A DNA stretch of 64,000 nt from JAXGZG01 sp050952065. GTDB taxonomy: Bacteria > Bacillota > Sulfobacillia > Fermentithermobacillales > Fermentithermobacillaceae. The notes under the pieces were generated by a model, which did no database searches, had not been told where the DNA came from, and worked only from the letters and a program-made list of their open reading frames with translations. Location: positions 62,001 to 126,000 of the forward strand of contig JBMNKF010000008.1 in NCBI GenBank assembly GCA_050952065.1. Direction: 5' to 3'. The translations under genes and the position numbers were made by a program. Of this stretch, positions 25,692 through 35,050 are shown piece by piece. Position 1 is the stretch's first letter. Each line of letters begins with the position of its first letter.

Positions 25692-26592
25692 TTCTAAGGG
25701 CTGTCTCTATATCGTTTCTGGCGTTTTCCGCCGCAGACTGTACTCGGGCGAAAATGTCGTCGGGTTTCGCCTCGGAATCCTCAAGTCGTTCGTAGGCGAA
25801 TATTATGCTCCGGGATGCCGAGACTACGGCCCCTTTGCCTCCCGGATGGAAGGCGTTTACAGTATCGGCGGCTGTACCTCCTTGAGCCCCGTAGCCGGGA
25901 ATCAAGAAGATCGACTGGGGCATGGCATCTCTGAGAGCCGCCAATTCTTTGGGATAGGTGGCCCCGCATACTGCTCCTATGTTTGAGTATCCGGAAGCCC
26001 CAATGTTGTTCTGGCCAAGCGCCCTAACGGTTTTGGCGACCTCGGCGTAAAGGGGAGCTCCTGTCTGGAGAGTTGCGTTTTGAAAAGCGCCTGAACCGGG
26101 ATTAGATGTTTTGACCAACACAAATAGGCCGCCCCCGTGTTCTTGTGCTTTTTTTGCGAAAGGTTCCAGGGTGTCCGGGCCAAGGTATGGATTTACAGTC
26201 AATGCATCGGCAAAAAAGCCCGACTTGGGATCGAGGTACGCGTCCGCGTAGGCCATAGCCGTGTTCCCGATGTCTCCTCTCTTGGCGTCGAGTATCACGG
26301 GGATCCCAAGGGTTCTGGCTTGTCTCAGGCACTTTTGAAGGGCCCAAAGGCCCGGTAGCCCCAGGCTTTCAAAGAAGGCCGCCTGAGGTTTGATGGCGCA
26401 CGCCGTGCTCTTGGCAGCTTCTAGCGCCACGTGACAAAACTTGTCGAGAATCTGTTCGGTGTCGTAATTGGGGAACGCCTTTTTGAACCGGGAGTCCTTG
26501 GCAAAAATCCGTTTGGGATCAGGGTCTATGCCTATGACTAAACGGGAACCTATCCTGTCGATGCGTTCTGAGAGTCTATCGGCAAAATGCAT
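25675..26592 (-). CDS. pyrF: orotidine 5'-phosphate decarboxylase (type 2)
   Basis: 305 aa, the long type 2 form. Decarboxylates OMP to UMP, the last step of de novo pyrimidine synthesis. The catalytic tetrad motif DAKRGDIGNTA is at about residue 101. ATG at 26592 behind AGGAGGTG. It sits alone on the opposite strand between rimI and tsaD, splitting an otherwise rightward tsa cluster. Confidence 0.93.
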   Translation of the reverse strand: MHFADRLSERIDRIGSRLVIGIDPDPKRIFAKDSRFKKAFPNYDTEQILDKFCHVALEAAKSTACAIKPQAAFFESLGLPGLWALQKCLRQARTLGIPVILDAKRGDIGNTAMAYADAYLDPKSGFFADALTVNPYLGPDTLEPFAKKAQEHGGGLFVLVKTSNPGSGAFQNATLQTGAPLYAEVAKTVRALGQNNIGASGYSNIGAVCGATYPKELAALRDAMPQSIFLIPGYGAQGGTAADTVNAFHPGGKGAVVSASRSIIFAYERLEDSEAKPDDIFARVQSAAENARNDIETALRTRPST

Positions 26593-26685
26593 CTGTCCAC
26601 CTCCTGCAACATCTTATCGGATCAATCAAGGGAGGAATAGGTGTGGGAAGGATGAAAAATACACTGGATAGACTCAGGTTAGGCG

Positions 26686-27699
26686 GTGATCTTGGTGCTG
26701 GTCTTGGGCATCGATACCTCTTGCGACGATACCTCCTGCGGTGTGGTGTCGGACGGTCGCAAGATGCTGTCAAATGTTGTGTCGTCTCAATTGTCTCTTC
26801 ACGCCGCATATGGAGGGGTAGTACCTGAGATAGCATCTCGAAAGCATCTTGAGATGATAGTGCCCGTGGTATCTCAGGCGCTGGACACCGCCGCATTGTC
26901 TAAGAGCGACATTGACGCCGTGGCCGTCACAACCGGGCCGGGGCTCCTGGGCTCCCTATTGGTGGGGGTCTCCTTCGGCAAGAGCCTGGCTACGGGATTG
27001 GGCGTACCCCTAGTGGGTGTCCAGCATCTCGAAGGGCACATTGCCGCCAACTTCCTGGGGGAGCAGGTTCCCCAGTTTCCTTTGCTCAACCTGGTGGTGT
27101 CAGGAGGTCATTCCGACGTAATCCTCATGAAGAGGTTTGGATCCTACGAGATTCTGGGCGAAACTCGAGATGATGCGGCAGGTGAAGTTTTCGACAAAGT
27201 GGCTCGAGAGATGGGGCTGCCGTTTCCGGGAGGTCCATACCTGGACCGTGTTGCGGAACTTGGCGACCCGTCTCGCTTTCGATTCCCCCACCCCAAACTG
27301 GAGGGAAGAAAGTACGATTACAGCTTCAGCGGCCTCAAGACCAGAGCGCTTCAGGAATTCTTGTCATGCGGCAAGAGCCGAGACTGTGTTCCTCATCTTT
27401 CAGCGAGTTTCAGACAAGCGGTGGTCAGGGAGCTCCTGTATCACCTGGAGGATTTGGTGAGGTCCACCGGCGCCAAGTCTGTGGCGATATCTGGCGGAGT
27501 CGCTTCCAACTCGCTGCTTCGCAAAGAAGCCCGTGTCTTGTTGGAGCGCCTTGGAGTACCGCTGTTTATTCCCCCCAAGGAGTTGTGCACCGATAACGGT
27601 GCCATGATCGCTGCTGTGGGTTACTATCGCATCCAGGCGGGGAAGCTCGATGACTTCTATTTGAACGCCAGGGCCGATCTTCCGTTATCTTCGTGGTAG
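26686..27699 (+). CDS. tsaD: tRNA N6-adenosine threonylcarbamoyltransferase
   Basis: 337 aa. Transfers threonylcarbamoyl to A37 of ANN-decoding tRNAs. Metal-binding histidines lie in HLEGHIAAN, with VVSGGHSDVI and GGVASNSLLR as further motifs. GTG at 26686 with AGG-rich sequence upstream. The radical SAM gene follows with its ribosome binding site right after the stop. Confidence 0.94.
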   Translation: MILVLVLGIDTSCDDTSCGVVSDGRKMLSNVVSSQLSLHAAYGGVVPEIASRKHLEMIVPVVSQALDTAALSKSDIDAVAVTTGPGLLGSLLVGVSFGKSLATGLGVPLVGVQHLEGHIAANFLGEQVPQFPLLNLVVSGGHSDVILMKRFGSYEILGETRDDAAGEVFDKVAREMGLPFPGGPYLDRVAELGDPSRFRFPHPKLEGRKYDYSFSGLKTRALQEFLSCGKSRDCVPHLSASFRQAVVRELLYHLEDLVRSTGAKSVAISGGVASNSLLRKEARVLLERLGVPLFIPPKELCTDNGAMIAAVGYYRIQAGKLDDFYLNARADLPLSSW

Positions 27700-27717
27700 T
27701 TGAAAGGTGGGCATTCC

Positions 27718-29067
27718 ATGCCGAGTCATCTAGAGCACAGACGAGATCCTCCTTCCATGGAAGCTCTCTTGTATCAGGCGCAACAGCAGGGCATACTGCC
27801 TATCACTTCCCAGTGTGGCTCGGAATGCGTGTTTTGCTCAAATAAATACAATCCTCCGTCTTGCGAGATCTTCAACATTCCTCCGAGATCCTTGGACGAT
27901 ATCCGGAGTACCTTGTCCTACCTCCAGGGCGCCCCGGGTCCAATCGTCATAGGGGAATCCGTGACCAGGATTAACGAGGGAGAACCCCTCACGCATCCCA
28001 ACTTTATCGAGATAGTCAGAATGGTGCGTCAAAAGTACCCTCGGAAAACCATACGGGTTACCACAAACGCCATGCTCTTGGGTCCTGCTCTCGTCGACGA
28101 ACTCAAGGACCTCGGTGTCGATCTGATTGTCTCTCTTAATACTGTGGGCAAGAGGAAAGAGGTAATGGGAGATGGCGATCCCCAGAAGACCCTCAAGAAT
28201 GTCAGGTACTTGGGCGGCAGAATCACATTTGAAGGCAGCGTGGTTGCCCTTCCGTTTATCACCGGGTGGGACGATCTTGAGGAAACCTTGGGGTTTATGA
28301 AGGATGCCGGGGCTTCTAGTATCAGACTACTGGCACCGGGTTTTTCCTCTAGGCATCCCCTATCCAAGAACATTTCTCCGTCTACTTGCAGCCGGCTTAG
28401 GGAGTTCGCCGAAATTCAAGGCAAGAAGCTGGACATTCCGGTCCTTATTGAGCCGCCGGATCTGCGAGATCTAGAGGCCAGGGTGGAGGCGGTCATCCCC
28501 GACTCTCCTGCCGACCGGGCAGGATTACTCAGAAATGATGTGATCCGAAAAGTGTCGGGCCGCGGAGTGTTCTCTCGCAAGGATTGTTTCCAATCGGTAA
28601 GGTTCAGGGAAAACCCCGTGATCGCCGTGGAAAGGGACGGCGGCCTCATGGATTTTCGTCTGGTGAAGCCCAGGCTGGCTTCACCAGGATTCGTCATGTA
28701 TGAGGATCTATCCCGTGAAGAATGGGTCTCTTGGGAGAGGCAGGCAGGTTTCAACAGAGGGAGACCTCTGATTCTCACCTCGGTCTTGGCCAAACCACTC
28801 ATCGAGGCTGTCTTGGAGATGCGCGGTCTTGAGGCCACAGTGGTCGCGGTGAAAAACCGTTTCTTTGGCGGGAATATTCAGGCTGCAGGCCTCCTGACTG
28901 TGAGGGATCTCCTGGCAGCATACGCCAAAGCGACTCGCGGACGGGAACGCCCTTCGACGGTGACTCTGCCTGCCAGGGCTTTCGATCCCTGGGGACGAGA
29001 TCTCGAGGGTGTAACATACGAGGCCTTTGTGGAAAAGGCAGGAGTCCCTGTAATATTTGGGGGATAG
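27718..29067 (+). CDS. radical SAM / PDZ / DUF512 protein
   Basis: 449 aa, three parts in order. Radical SAM core (about 20-225) with cluster motif CGSECVFC (C-x3-C-x2-C). A PDZ-like domain (about 250-310: VIPDSPADRAGLLRNDVI). A DUF512-type C-terminus with NRFFGGNIQAAGLLT. DUF512 proteins known to me start with the PDZ domain, so this is a rearranged relative. Function is unknown; some relatives are linked to membrane or light-harvesting processes in cyanobacteria. ATG at 27718 follows AAGGTGG; an in-frame TTG at 27700 would precede the ribosome binding site. Confidence 0.72.
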   Translation: MPSHLEHRRDPPSMEALLYQAQQQGILPITSQCGSECVFCSNKYNPPSCEIFNIPPRSLDDIRSTLSYLQGAPGPIVIGESVTRINEGEPLTHPNFIEIVRMVRQKYPRKTIRVTTNAMLLGPALVDELKDLGVDLIVSLNTVGKRKEVMGDGDPQKTLKNVRYLGGRITFEGSVVALPFITGWDDLEETLGFMKDAGASSIRLLAPGFSSRHPLSKNISPSTCSRLREFAEIQGKKLDIPVLIEPPDLRDLEARVEAVIPDSPADRAGLLRNDVIRKVSGRGVFSRKDCFQSVRFRENPVIAVERDGGLMDFRLVKPRLASPGFVMYEDLSREEWVSWERQAGFNRGRPLILTSVLAKPLIEAVLEMRGLEATVVAVKNRFFGGNIQAAGLLTVRDLLAAYAKATRGRERPSTVTLPARAFDPWGRDLEGVTYEAFVEKAGVPVIFGG

Positions 29068-29140
29068 TCGGCAGGATTGAACCGGGGTTCAGAAGAATAG
29101 TTGCGGTCAGGTACTGTCTCGTGTTTAGGAGGTGTCGGCT

Positions 29141-30205
29141 CTGAGTTTTTCTATCAAGGATTTCCTCAAGAAAGCCTCAATGGCCCACGGTGTCTCAGGC
29201 CACGAGTTCGTAGAGGTAGCTAACGTGTGCCGCGAAGCCTTGACGGGTCTGGTTGATGAGATTCGAGTAGATACTCTAGGCAATGTTATTGGTTTCCGTA
29301 AAGGCGAAGGTGACGGTCCTCGCCCTAAGATCATGCTGGCGGGTCATATCGATGAGATCGGCCTTATGGTGACTAGGATCGAGGAAGGCGGTTTCCTCAG
29401 GTTCGTGGGCATAGGTGTGGATCCTCGTGTGCTTCCTGGCCACGAGGTGACGGTCCACGGAAGACGCCCGTTGACGGGGCTTATTGGCCTGAAACCCCCG
29501 CATCTTACTCCGCCTGAAGAAGCCATGAAAGCACAAAAGATAGAAGACCTTTTCATCGATTTAGGTCTGCCCGAAGACGAAGTCAGGAATATCTGCAAAA
29601 TTGGCGATGTAGTTACCTACAAGCGGCAGATAACAGAGCTAACAGAAGACATTCTCTCGGGCAAATCAATGGACGACCGGGCAGGCTTCGGTCTCATCCT
29701 GGTATGTCTTCAGGAGCTTCGCAAGTACAGAGTAAGGGCCGATGTATACGCCGTGGCTACTACCCAGGAGGAAGTTGGTCTGAAAGGTGCCACGGTATCG
29801 GCTTACGGTGTTGAGCCCGACATCGGAGTGGCCATCGATGTGTGCCATGCCGAGACTCCTGGAGTTCCACAATGGCGAACCACTAAACTGGGAAAGGGAC
29901 CTGTCCTTTGCATGGGAGGCAATATTCATCCCAAAGTCTTCCAGCGATTGAGAAAGGCGGCCGACGAGTTGGGTATCCCGGTTCAAATCGAAGTCGCACC
30001 GGGTCCGACCGGCACCGACGCTTGGGCCATCCAGATGGCCAGAAGCGGCGTGGCCACGGCACTCATCTCAATACCCCTGCGGTATATGCACACCTCGGTT
30101 GAGACTCTCTCTGTGAGCGACGTTGAGAAGGGCGGCAGACTACTGGCCAGGTTCATCGCTTCTTGCGACAAAGACACAGTGAAGGAGTTGAGCACATGGA
30201 ACTGA
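29141..30205 (+). CDS. M42-family aminopeptidase, copy 1
   Basis: About 354 aa, a tetrahedral-type cytosolic metalloaminopeptidase. Dizinc ligands are readable: GHIDEIG (His, Asp), MDDRAG (Asp), TQEEVGLKG (Glu pair), AIDVCHAE (Asp) and RYMHTSVE (His). AGGAGG at 29127-29132 overlaps the only upstream GTG (29132), whereas CTG at 29141 is 8 nt away, so CTG is the best-placed start; ATG at 29180 would remove about 13 residues. First of three tandem M42 genes. Confidence 0.88.
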   Translation: MSFSIKDFLKKASMAHGVSGHEFVEVANVCREALTGLVDEIRVDTLGNVIGFRKGEGDGPRPKIMLAGHIDEIGLMVTRIEEGGFLRFVGIGVDPRVLPGHEVTVHGRRPLTGLIGLKPPHLTPPEEAMKAQKIEDLFIDLGLPEDEVRNICKIGDVVTYKRQITELTEDILSGKSMDDRAGFGLILVCLQELRKYRVRADVYAVATTQEEVGLKGATVSAYGVEPDIGVAIDVCHAETPGVPQWRTTKLGKGPVLCMGGNIHPKVFQRLRKAADELGIPVQIEVAPGPTGTDAWAIQMARSGVATALISIPLRYMHTSVETLSVSDVEKGGRLLARFIASCDKDTVKELSTWN

Positions 30206-31224
30206 GAGAGCTTACTTCTCTGGTGGGAGTCGCAGGTAACGAGGATGAGGTCAGACGTGCCATTATGCGGGAACTGGACTCAATGGGTATTCCGTACGAG
30301 ACAGATTTCTTGGGAAACATCATAGCCAAGAAGGGAACAGCCGGGCCGAAAGTCTTGGTAGACGCACACATGGATGAGGTCGGGCTGCTCATTTCTCACA
30401 TAGAGAAGAACGGGTTTATCAGATTTGTCAGCGTTGGAGTGCCGGCTTCAGTCCTGCCGTCCAAGAGGATCCTCATAGGACCCAACAAGGTTCCCGGGGT
30501 CATCGGGGCTAAGGCTATTCACCTTCAAGAGCGTCGAGAGAGGGAAACCGTAATCCCCGTAGACCAGTTGTACATAGACATTGGAGCTAAGTCTAGGGAG
30601 GATGCAGAACGCAAGGTTAAGGTGGGAGATTACGCGGTATTCGATACCCAATATGAAGAAATCTCCCCGGGCATCATAAAGGCCAAGGCCCTAGATGATA
30701 GGGTCGGCTGCGCTATTCTTCTGGACGTGTTGAGAGAGCCTTGGGAAAAGGTCCAGGTATACGGGGTGTTTGCCACTCAAGAGGAAGTGGGGCTTCGTGG
30801 AGCCAGAGTTGCGGCCAATAGAGTGGAGCCGGACATGGGTATAGCTCTTGAAGGCACTGTGTGCGCCGACATCCCTGGCACCGAAAAGGAGTATCAAGCT
30901 ACTCGGATGGGACACGGCGCCGCTCTTTCCTTTATGGATAGAGGCACCATTGTCCACAGGGGCATGCTCAGTCACCTTCTGAAGACTGCCAAAGAGAACG
31001 ATATCCCCGTTCAGTTCAGAGAAGCCACTTCAGGGGGTAATGATGCGGGTGTCATCCATCAGGCCAAGTCAGGATGTCCGGTAGCCTCAATTTCGGTTCC
31101 TTGCCGCTACATTCACACGCCTTTTTCCCTTATGTCCAAGAGGGATTACGATGCGGCTCTACGTCTTCTGATCCTATTCTTGAGAAGCGTTGAAGGAGGT
31201 TTCAGACCGTGTGGGATCTCGTGA
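30196..31224 (+). CDS. M42-family aminopeptidase, copy 2
   Basis: 342 aa. Ligand motifs: DAHMDEVG, LDDRVG, TQEEVGLRG and RYIHTPF. The position usually held by Asp in the fourth motif reads ALEGTVCAD, i.e. Glu, which may change metal preference. ATG at 30196 behind AAGGAG overlaps copy 1 by 10 bases. It is clearly diverged from copies 1 and 3, so the array is not a recent duplication. Confidence 0.87.
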   Translation: MELRELTSLVGVAGNEDEVRRAIMRELDSMGIPYETDFLGNIIAKKGTAGPKVLVDAHMDEVGLLISHIEKNGFIRFVSVGVPASVLPSKRILIGPNKVPGVIGAKAIHLQERRERETVIPVDQLYIDIGAKSREDAERKVKVGDYAVFDTQYEEISPGIIKAKALDDRVGCAILLDVLREPWEKVQVYGVFATQEEVGLRGARVAANRVEPDMGIALEGTVCADIPGTEKEYQATRMGHGAALSFMDRGTIVHRGMLSHLLKTAKENDIPVQFREATSGGNDAGVIHQAKSGCPVASISVPCRYIHTPFSLMSKRDYDAALRLLILFLRSVEGGFRPCGIS

Positions 31225-32204
31225 AGCGATTGACTGAAGCCTACGGCCCAGCGGGCGCTGAGGGGCCAGTCAGGGACATTATTCGCAAAGAAGTGGAGCC
31301 ATATGTTGATGAAATCAGGGTGGATGCTCTGGGTAACCTCATCTGCCTCAAGAATGGTACCGGCGGGGGGAAAAGGGTCCTTCTTGACGCCCACATAGAC
31401 GAGATAGGCCTGATGGTAACGCATATCGATGACAAGGGTTTCTTGCGGTTCGCAAACATAGGCGGAGTCAACCCTTTTATAGCTTTAGGCCAGAGAGTCT
31501 ATTTCGAGAATGGCACGTTTGGGGTTGTGGGCAGCGAGCGCATACAGGATCCCAAAGAGATGAAGACAGAAAAACTCTTCATAGACATAGGCGTCTCGAA
31601 CAAGAAGGAAGCGGAAGCTAAGGTCAGGGTAGGCGACAGTGCGGCATTCTTTCAGCCTGCTATACTTCTTGGCCAACGAATCGTGGCCAAGGCCCTCGAC
31701 GACCGAGTGGCCTGTGCTGTGATCATAGAAGTTCTGAAGCGCCTGGGCAGAGTGGCCAATGACATCTACGCTGTATTTGCCACCCAGGAGGAAGTGGGAC
31801 TGCGCGGAGCCCGCGTGGCGGCATTTGAGGTTTCCCCAGATGTAGGCATCGCTCTGGACGTAACTAGGACAGGTGATACTCCCAAGACCGTTACTATGGA
31901 AGTGTCGTTGGGAGGCGGTGCCGCTATCAAGGTTAAGGACGCCAGCCTCATCTGCACTCCAGCCGTGAGGAACTACATGGTCAAGATAGCGGAAGACCAA
32001 GGGATCAAGTATCAGCTCGAAGTCTTGCAGACAGGCGGTACCGATTCCGCAGCCATTCAGATGACTAAGACCGGGATACCCACAGGTGCCATTTCGATTC
32101 CGTGCCGGTACATCCATAGCCCGTGTGAAATGGTTGATCTGGGCGATTTGGAGGAGTGCGTGAAGCTTGGCAAAGCGCTTTGCGAGAGTCCATTGGAATT
32201 TTAG
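31209..32204 (+). CDS. M42-family aminopeptidase, copy 3
   Basis: 331 aa. Ligand motifs: DAHIDEIG, LDDRVAC, TQEEVGLRGARV, ALDVTRTGDTP and RYIHSPCE. GTG at 31209 lies 8 nt after AAGGAGGT and overlaps copy 2 by 16 bases. With copies 1 and 2 and TldD/TldE it forms one peptidase operon, suggesting different specificities for trimming peptides. Confidence 0.87.
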   Translation: MWDLVKRLTEAYGPAGAEGPVRDIIRKEVEPYVDEIRVDALGNLICLKNGTGGGKRVLLDAHIDEIGLMVTHIDDKGFLRFANIGGVNPFIALGQRVYFENGTFGVVGSERIQDPKEMKTEKLFIDIGVSNKKEAEAKVRVGDSAAFFQPAILLGQRIVAKALDDRVACAVIIEVLKRLGRVANDIYAVFATQEEVGLRGARVAAFEVSPDVGIALDVTRTGDTPKTVTMEVSLGGGAAIKVKDASLICTPAVRNYMVKIAEDQGIKYQLEVLQTGGTDSAAIQMTKTGIPTGAISIPCRYIHSPCEMVDLGDLEECVKLGKALCESPLEF

Positions 32205-32224
32205 ACAAAGGAGGTAGACAAGAG

Positions 32225-33655
32225 GTGTTGACACAACTGGACAAAGTCCTCGGGTTGGCGCAGAAGCTGGGTGCCGAGTACGCTGATGCGAGGTATATCA
32301 CTACGACCCAGCAGCCCATTACCGTGACAAGCGACGGTGCGCCTCAGGTGCAGGCGTCCAAGAGCACGGGATTGGGAGTCCGTGTGCTGGTGGATGGGGC
32401 TTGGGGGTTCTCCTCTACGCCCTACCTTGATCCCCGGAGCCTAGAAAGGGTAGCCGAGGAAGCAGTGAAGATTGCCGAAGCATCGGCCAGGTATAAGATT
32501 GGCGACGGGGTGAAACTGTCACCGCTGGAGCCGATTAGGGCTAAATGGCAGACCCCCTACAAAACAGACCCCTTCACGGTCAAGACCGAGGACAAAGTGC
32601 AACTGCTTTCCGAGGTTGTACAGCGGGCTATGAAAGTGCCCGGAGTCTCCAGGGCAAGCGTTTCAATGATGAACTACAAAGAAGAAAAGGAGTTCAAGTC
32701 CACCGACGGGCGCCAGATTGAACAGACTACCGTCCACACAGGAGCCTCGGTGCAAGTGATGGCCAGGGGTCAAAACGAGGTGCAGTCCCGTTCGTTCTCC
32801 GACTATGTTGACGGCGGCTACGAGTTTGTTCTGGGGCTCGACTTGTCCTCAAAGGTCGAGACCTTGGGACGCGAAGCTGTGGATCTTCTGAAAGCGCCGC
32901 AATGCCCCGGAGGAGTCACTGACCTCATACAGGGCGGTGAAATGGTCGCTCTCCAGATCCACGAATCGTGCGGACACCCGGTTGAGCTTGACCGGGTCCT
33001 TGGCCAAGAAGCTACGTACGCAGGAACATCGTTCCTGACACCCGAAAAGAAGGGCAACTACAAGTACGGATCTCCCGCGGTCCATCTTGTGGCTGATGCC
33101 ACCTGCCCCGGTGGGTTGGGGACTTTCGGGTTCGATGACGATGGTGTCGAAGCCCAGCGTACAGATCTGGTGGTTGATGGGATTTTTGTGGATTACCTGA
33201 CTTCCCGGGAATTGGCTCCTATGTTCGGTCAAGAATCCAACGGTACCTGCCGAGCGGTTGGCTGGGAGAACATCCCCTTGGTCCGCATGACCAACATCAA
33301 CCTAGAGCCGGGAGATTGGACTTTGGACGAAATCATCAAGGATACCAAACGCGGCATTTTTGTGGATAGCCCGAAGAGCTGGAGCCTTGACGATAAGAGG
33401 TGGAATTTCCACTTTGGTCAGGAGATCGGTTACGAGATCAAGGACGGCTCCATAGTGAGGATGGTCAAGAACCCCGCCCATACTGCCATAACCCCTGAGT
33501 TCTGGGGTTCGTGCGATGCTGTGGCAGGCAAAGACGAATGGCACATCTGGGGGACCCCGGGGTGCGCCAAAGGAGAGCCTGTCCAGGTTATTCAGTGTGG
33601 ACACGGCGCTGCGCCTGCGCGCTTCAGGAACGTAAAGGTAGGTGTGGGTCAATGA
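32225..33655 (+). CDS. tldD: TldD metalloprotease subunit
   Basis: 476 aa. TldD is the catalytic half of the TldD/TldE heterodimeric protease that degrades unfolded peptides and matures some ribosomal peptides. The zinc motif HESCGHPVELDR (HExxxH) is at about residue 244. GTG at 32225 behind AAAGGAGG. The last bases overlap the tldE start (ATGATAG). Confidence 0.9.
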   Translation: MLTQLDKVLGLAQKLGAEYADARYITTTQQPITVTSDGAPQVQASKSTGLGVRVLVDGAWGFSSTPYLDPRSLERVAEEAVKIAEASARYKIGDGVKLSPLEPIRAKWQTPYKTDPFTVKTEDKVQLLSEVVQRAMKVPGVSRASVSMMNYKEEKEFKSTDGRQIEQTTVHTGASVQVMARGQNEVQSRSFSDYVDGGYEFVLGLDLSSKVETLGREAVDLLKAPQCPGGVTDLIQGGEMVALQIHESCGHPVELDRVLGQEATYAGTSFLTPEKKGNYKYGSPAVHLVADATCPGGLGTFGFDDDGVEAQRTDLVVDGIFVDYLTSRELAPMFGQESNGTCRAVGWENIPLVRMTNINLEPGDWTLDEIIKDTKRGIFVDSPKSWSLDDKRWNFHFGQEIGYEIKDGSIVRMVKNPAHTAITPEFWGSCDAVAGKDEWHIWGTPGCAKGEPVQVIQCGHGAAPARFRNVKVGVGQ

Positions 33656-34998
33656 TAGGGAAAGACGATACCCTGAAAGTACTGGACAAGGTTACGTCCT
33701 TCGCCAGGGGTGTGGATCTCGAGGCCAACCTGTCGGTTGAAGATTTTAGCCTGACAAGGTTTTCTCAGAACTACATTCACCAGAACCTTAAGCGACAGAA
33801 CCATGTCCTGACTGTGAGGGTAGCCAAAGGTAAGAAGATCGGAACGGCTTCAGTCAACCTCTTGGACGACGGTTCTCTGAGGTGGGTCGTGCAATCAGCC
33901 ATAGAGAATATGCAGATGGCAGGGGAAGACCCCAAGTTCCCGGGATTCCCCAAGCCCGAGCCCTATCAGGACATTGTGACCTACGTTCCTGCAACTGCGA
34001 ATGCCAAGCCGAAAGACAGAGCAGAGGCTTGCGGAGCGGTGATCGAGCGGGCAAAAGCGAAAGGTCTGCAAGCTTCGGGCACATTTCACACTGCGACCCG
34101 CGAGTTTGCCGTGGCCAACACGGCGGGCGTCAGAGCGCATAACCTCTCTACCGATGCCTTCTTCAGGACCATAATCGAGTCGGGTGACAACACCGGTTAC
34201 GCCGATCGTCTAACCCGCGATGTCAGGGAGATCGATCCCGGATCTGTGGCAGAAGAAGCGATAGAGAAGGCTACCTTGTACCCTGAAGCCATAACCTTGG
34301 AGCCGGGACGTTACGACACCATATTTGAAGAGTATGCTCTGGCAGACCTCATCAGATTTCTAGGCTACATAGCTTTTGGCGCAGAAGCGAAGCAGCAGGG
34401 AAGAAGTTTCATGGCCTACAGCATGGGGAAGAAGGTTATGAGCGACAACGTCACTATCTGGGATGACGGCAATGATGTCAGGGGATTGGCCCAGCCTTTT
34501 GACTCAGAAGGCGTGCCCAAGAAGAAGGTTGTCATAATCGATAAAGGTGTCGCCACAGGTGTGGTTTACGACTCTCGCGCAGCGGCGGCGGAAGGGTTGA
34601 AGTCAACGGGTCATGCGGGAGGCAGTCGCGGTTGGAGGATGGGTCCCACCCCCGCCAACATGTTCATGGCTCACGGAGATTCGACCAGAGATGAGATGAT
34701 TAAGTCCATGAAACGCGGGCTCTTGGTTACCAGATTCCACTACACCCACTGTCCAGAGCCTTCAAGGGTGGTAGCCACGGGCACCACCAGAGACGGCACG
34801 TTCCTCATCGAAGACGGTGAGATAGCGGCAAGAGTGAAGAACCTCAGGTTTACCGAGTCTATGATCGATGCGTTTGCTCGGGTGGAGGCGATCTCCAAGA
34901 CGCAACGATTGACTCGAGACTGGTGGAGCACCTTCACGCCTGTTCTTCCTTGCGTGAAGATCAAAGACTTCACCTTTACCGGCACAAGCATGGTTTAG
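33652..34998 (+). CDS. TldE/PmbA-family protease subunit
   Basis: 448 aa. Non-catalytic partner of TldD: same fold and domain order, but no HExxxH motif. Typical segments are the long central domain and GGSRGWRMGPTPANMFM near residue 325, where TldD has its own barrel. ATG at 33652 overlaps the tldD stop. Transcription probably ends at the hairpin at 35014-35050. Confidence 0.88.
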   Translation: MIGKDDTLKVLDKVTSFARGVDLEANLSVEDFSLTRFSQNYIHQNLKRQNHVLTVRVAKGKKIGTASVNLLDDGSLRWVVQSAIENMQMAGEDPKFPGFPKPEPYQDIVTYVPATANAKPKDRAEACGAVIERAKAKGLQASGTFHTATREFAVANTAGVRAHNLSTDAFFRTIIESGDNTGYADRLTRDVREIDPGSVAEEAIEKATLYPEAITLEPGRYDTIFEEYALADLIRFLGYIAFGAEAKQQGRSFMAYSMGKKVMSDNVTIWDDGNDVRGLAQPFDSEGVPKKKVVIIDKGVATGVVYDSRAAAAEGLKSTGHAGGSRGWRMGPTPANMFMAHGDSTRDEMIKSMKRGLLVTRFHYTHCPEPSRVVATGTTRDGTFLIEDGEIAARVKNLRFTESMIDAFARVEAISKTQRLTRDWWSTFTPVLPCVKIKDFTFTGTSMV

Positions 34999-35013
34999 GT
35001 ACGGTTTGGAGAT

Positions 35014-35050
35014 ACACCCCCGGCAAACACTAAGTGCCGGGGGTGTTTTC
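35014..35050 (+). terminator. intrinsic terminator after tldE
   Basis: Perfect 12-bp stem: ACACCCCCGGCA (35014-35025) and its complement (35035-35046), loop AACACTAAG, then TTTTC. The G-rich 3' arm is also the only Shine-Dalgarno-like sequence in front of the GTG start at 35051. Confidence 0.75.
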
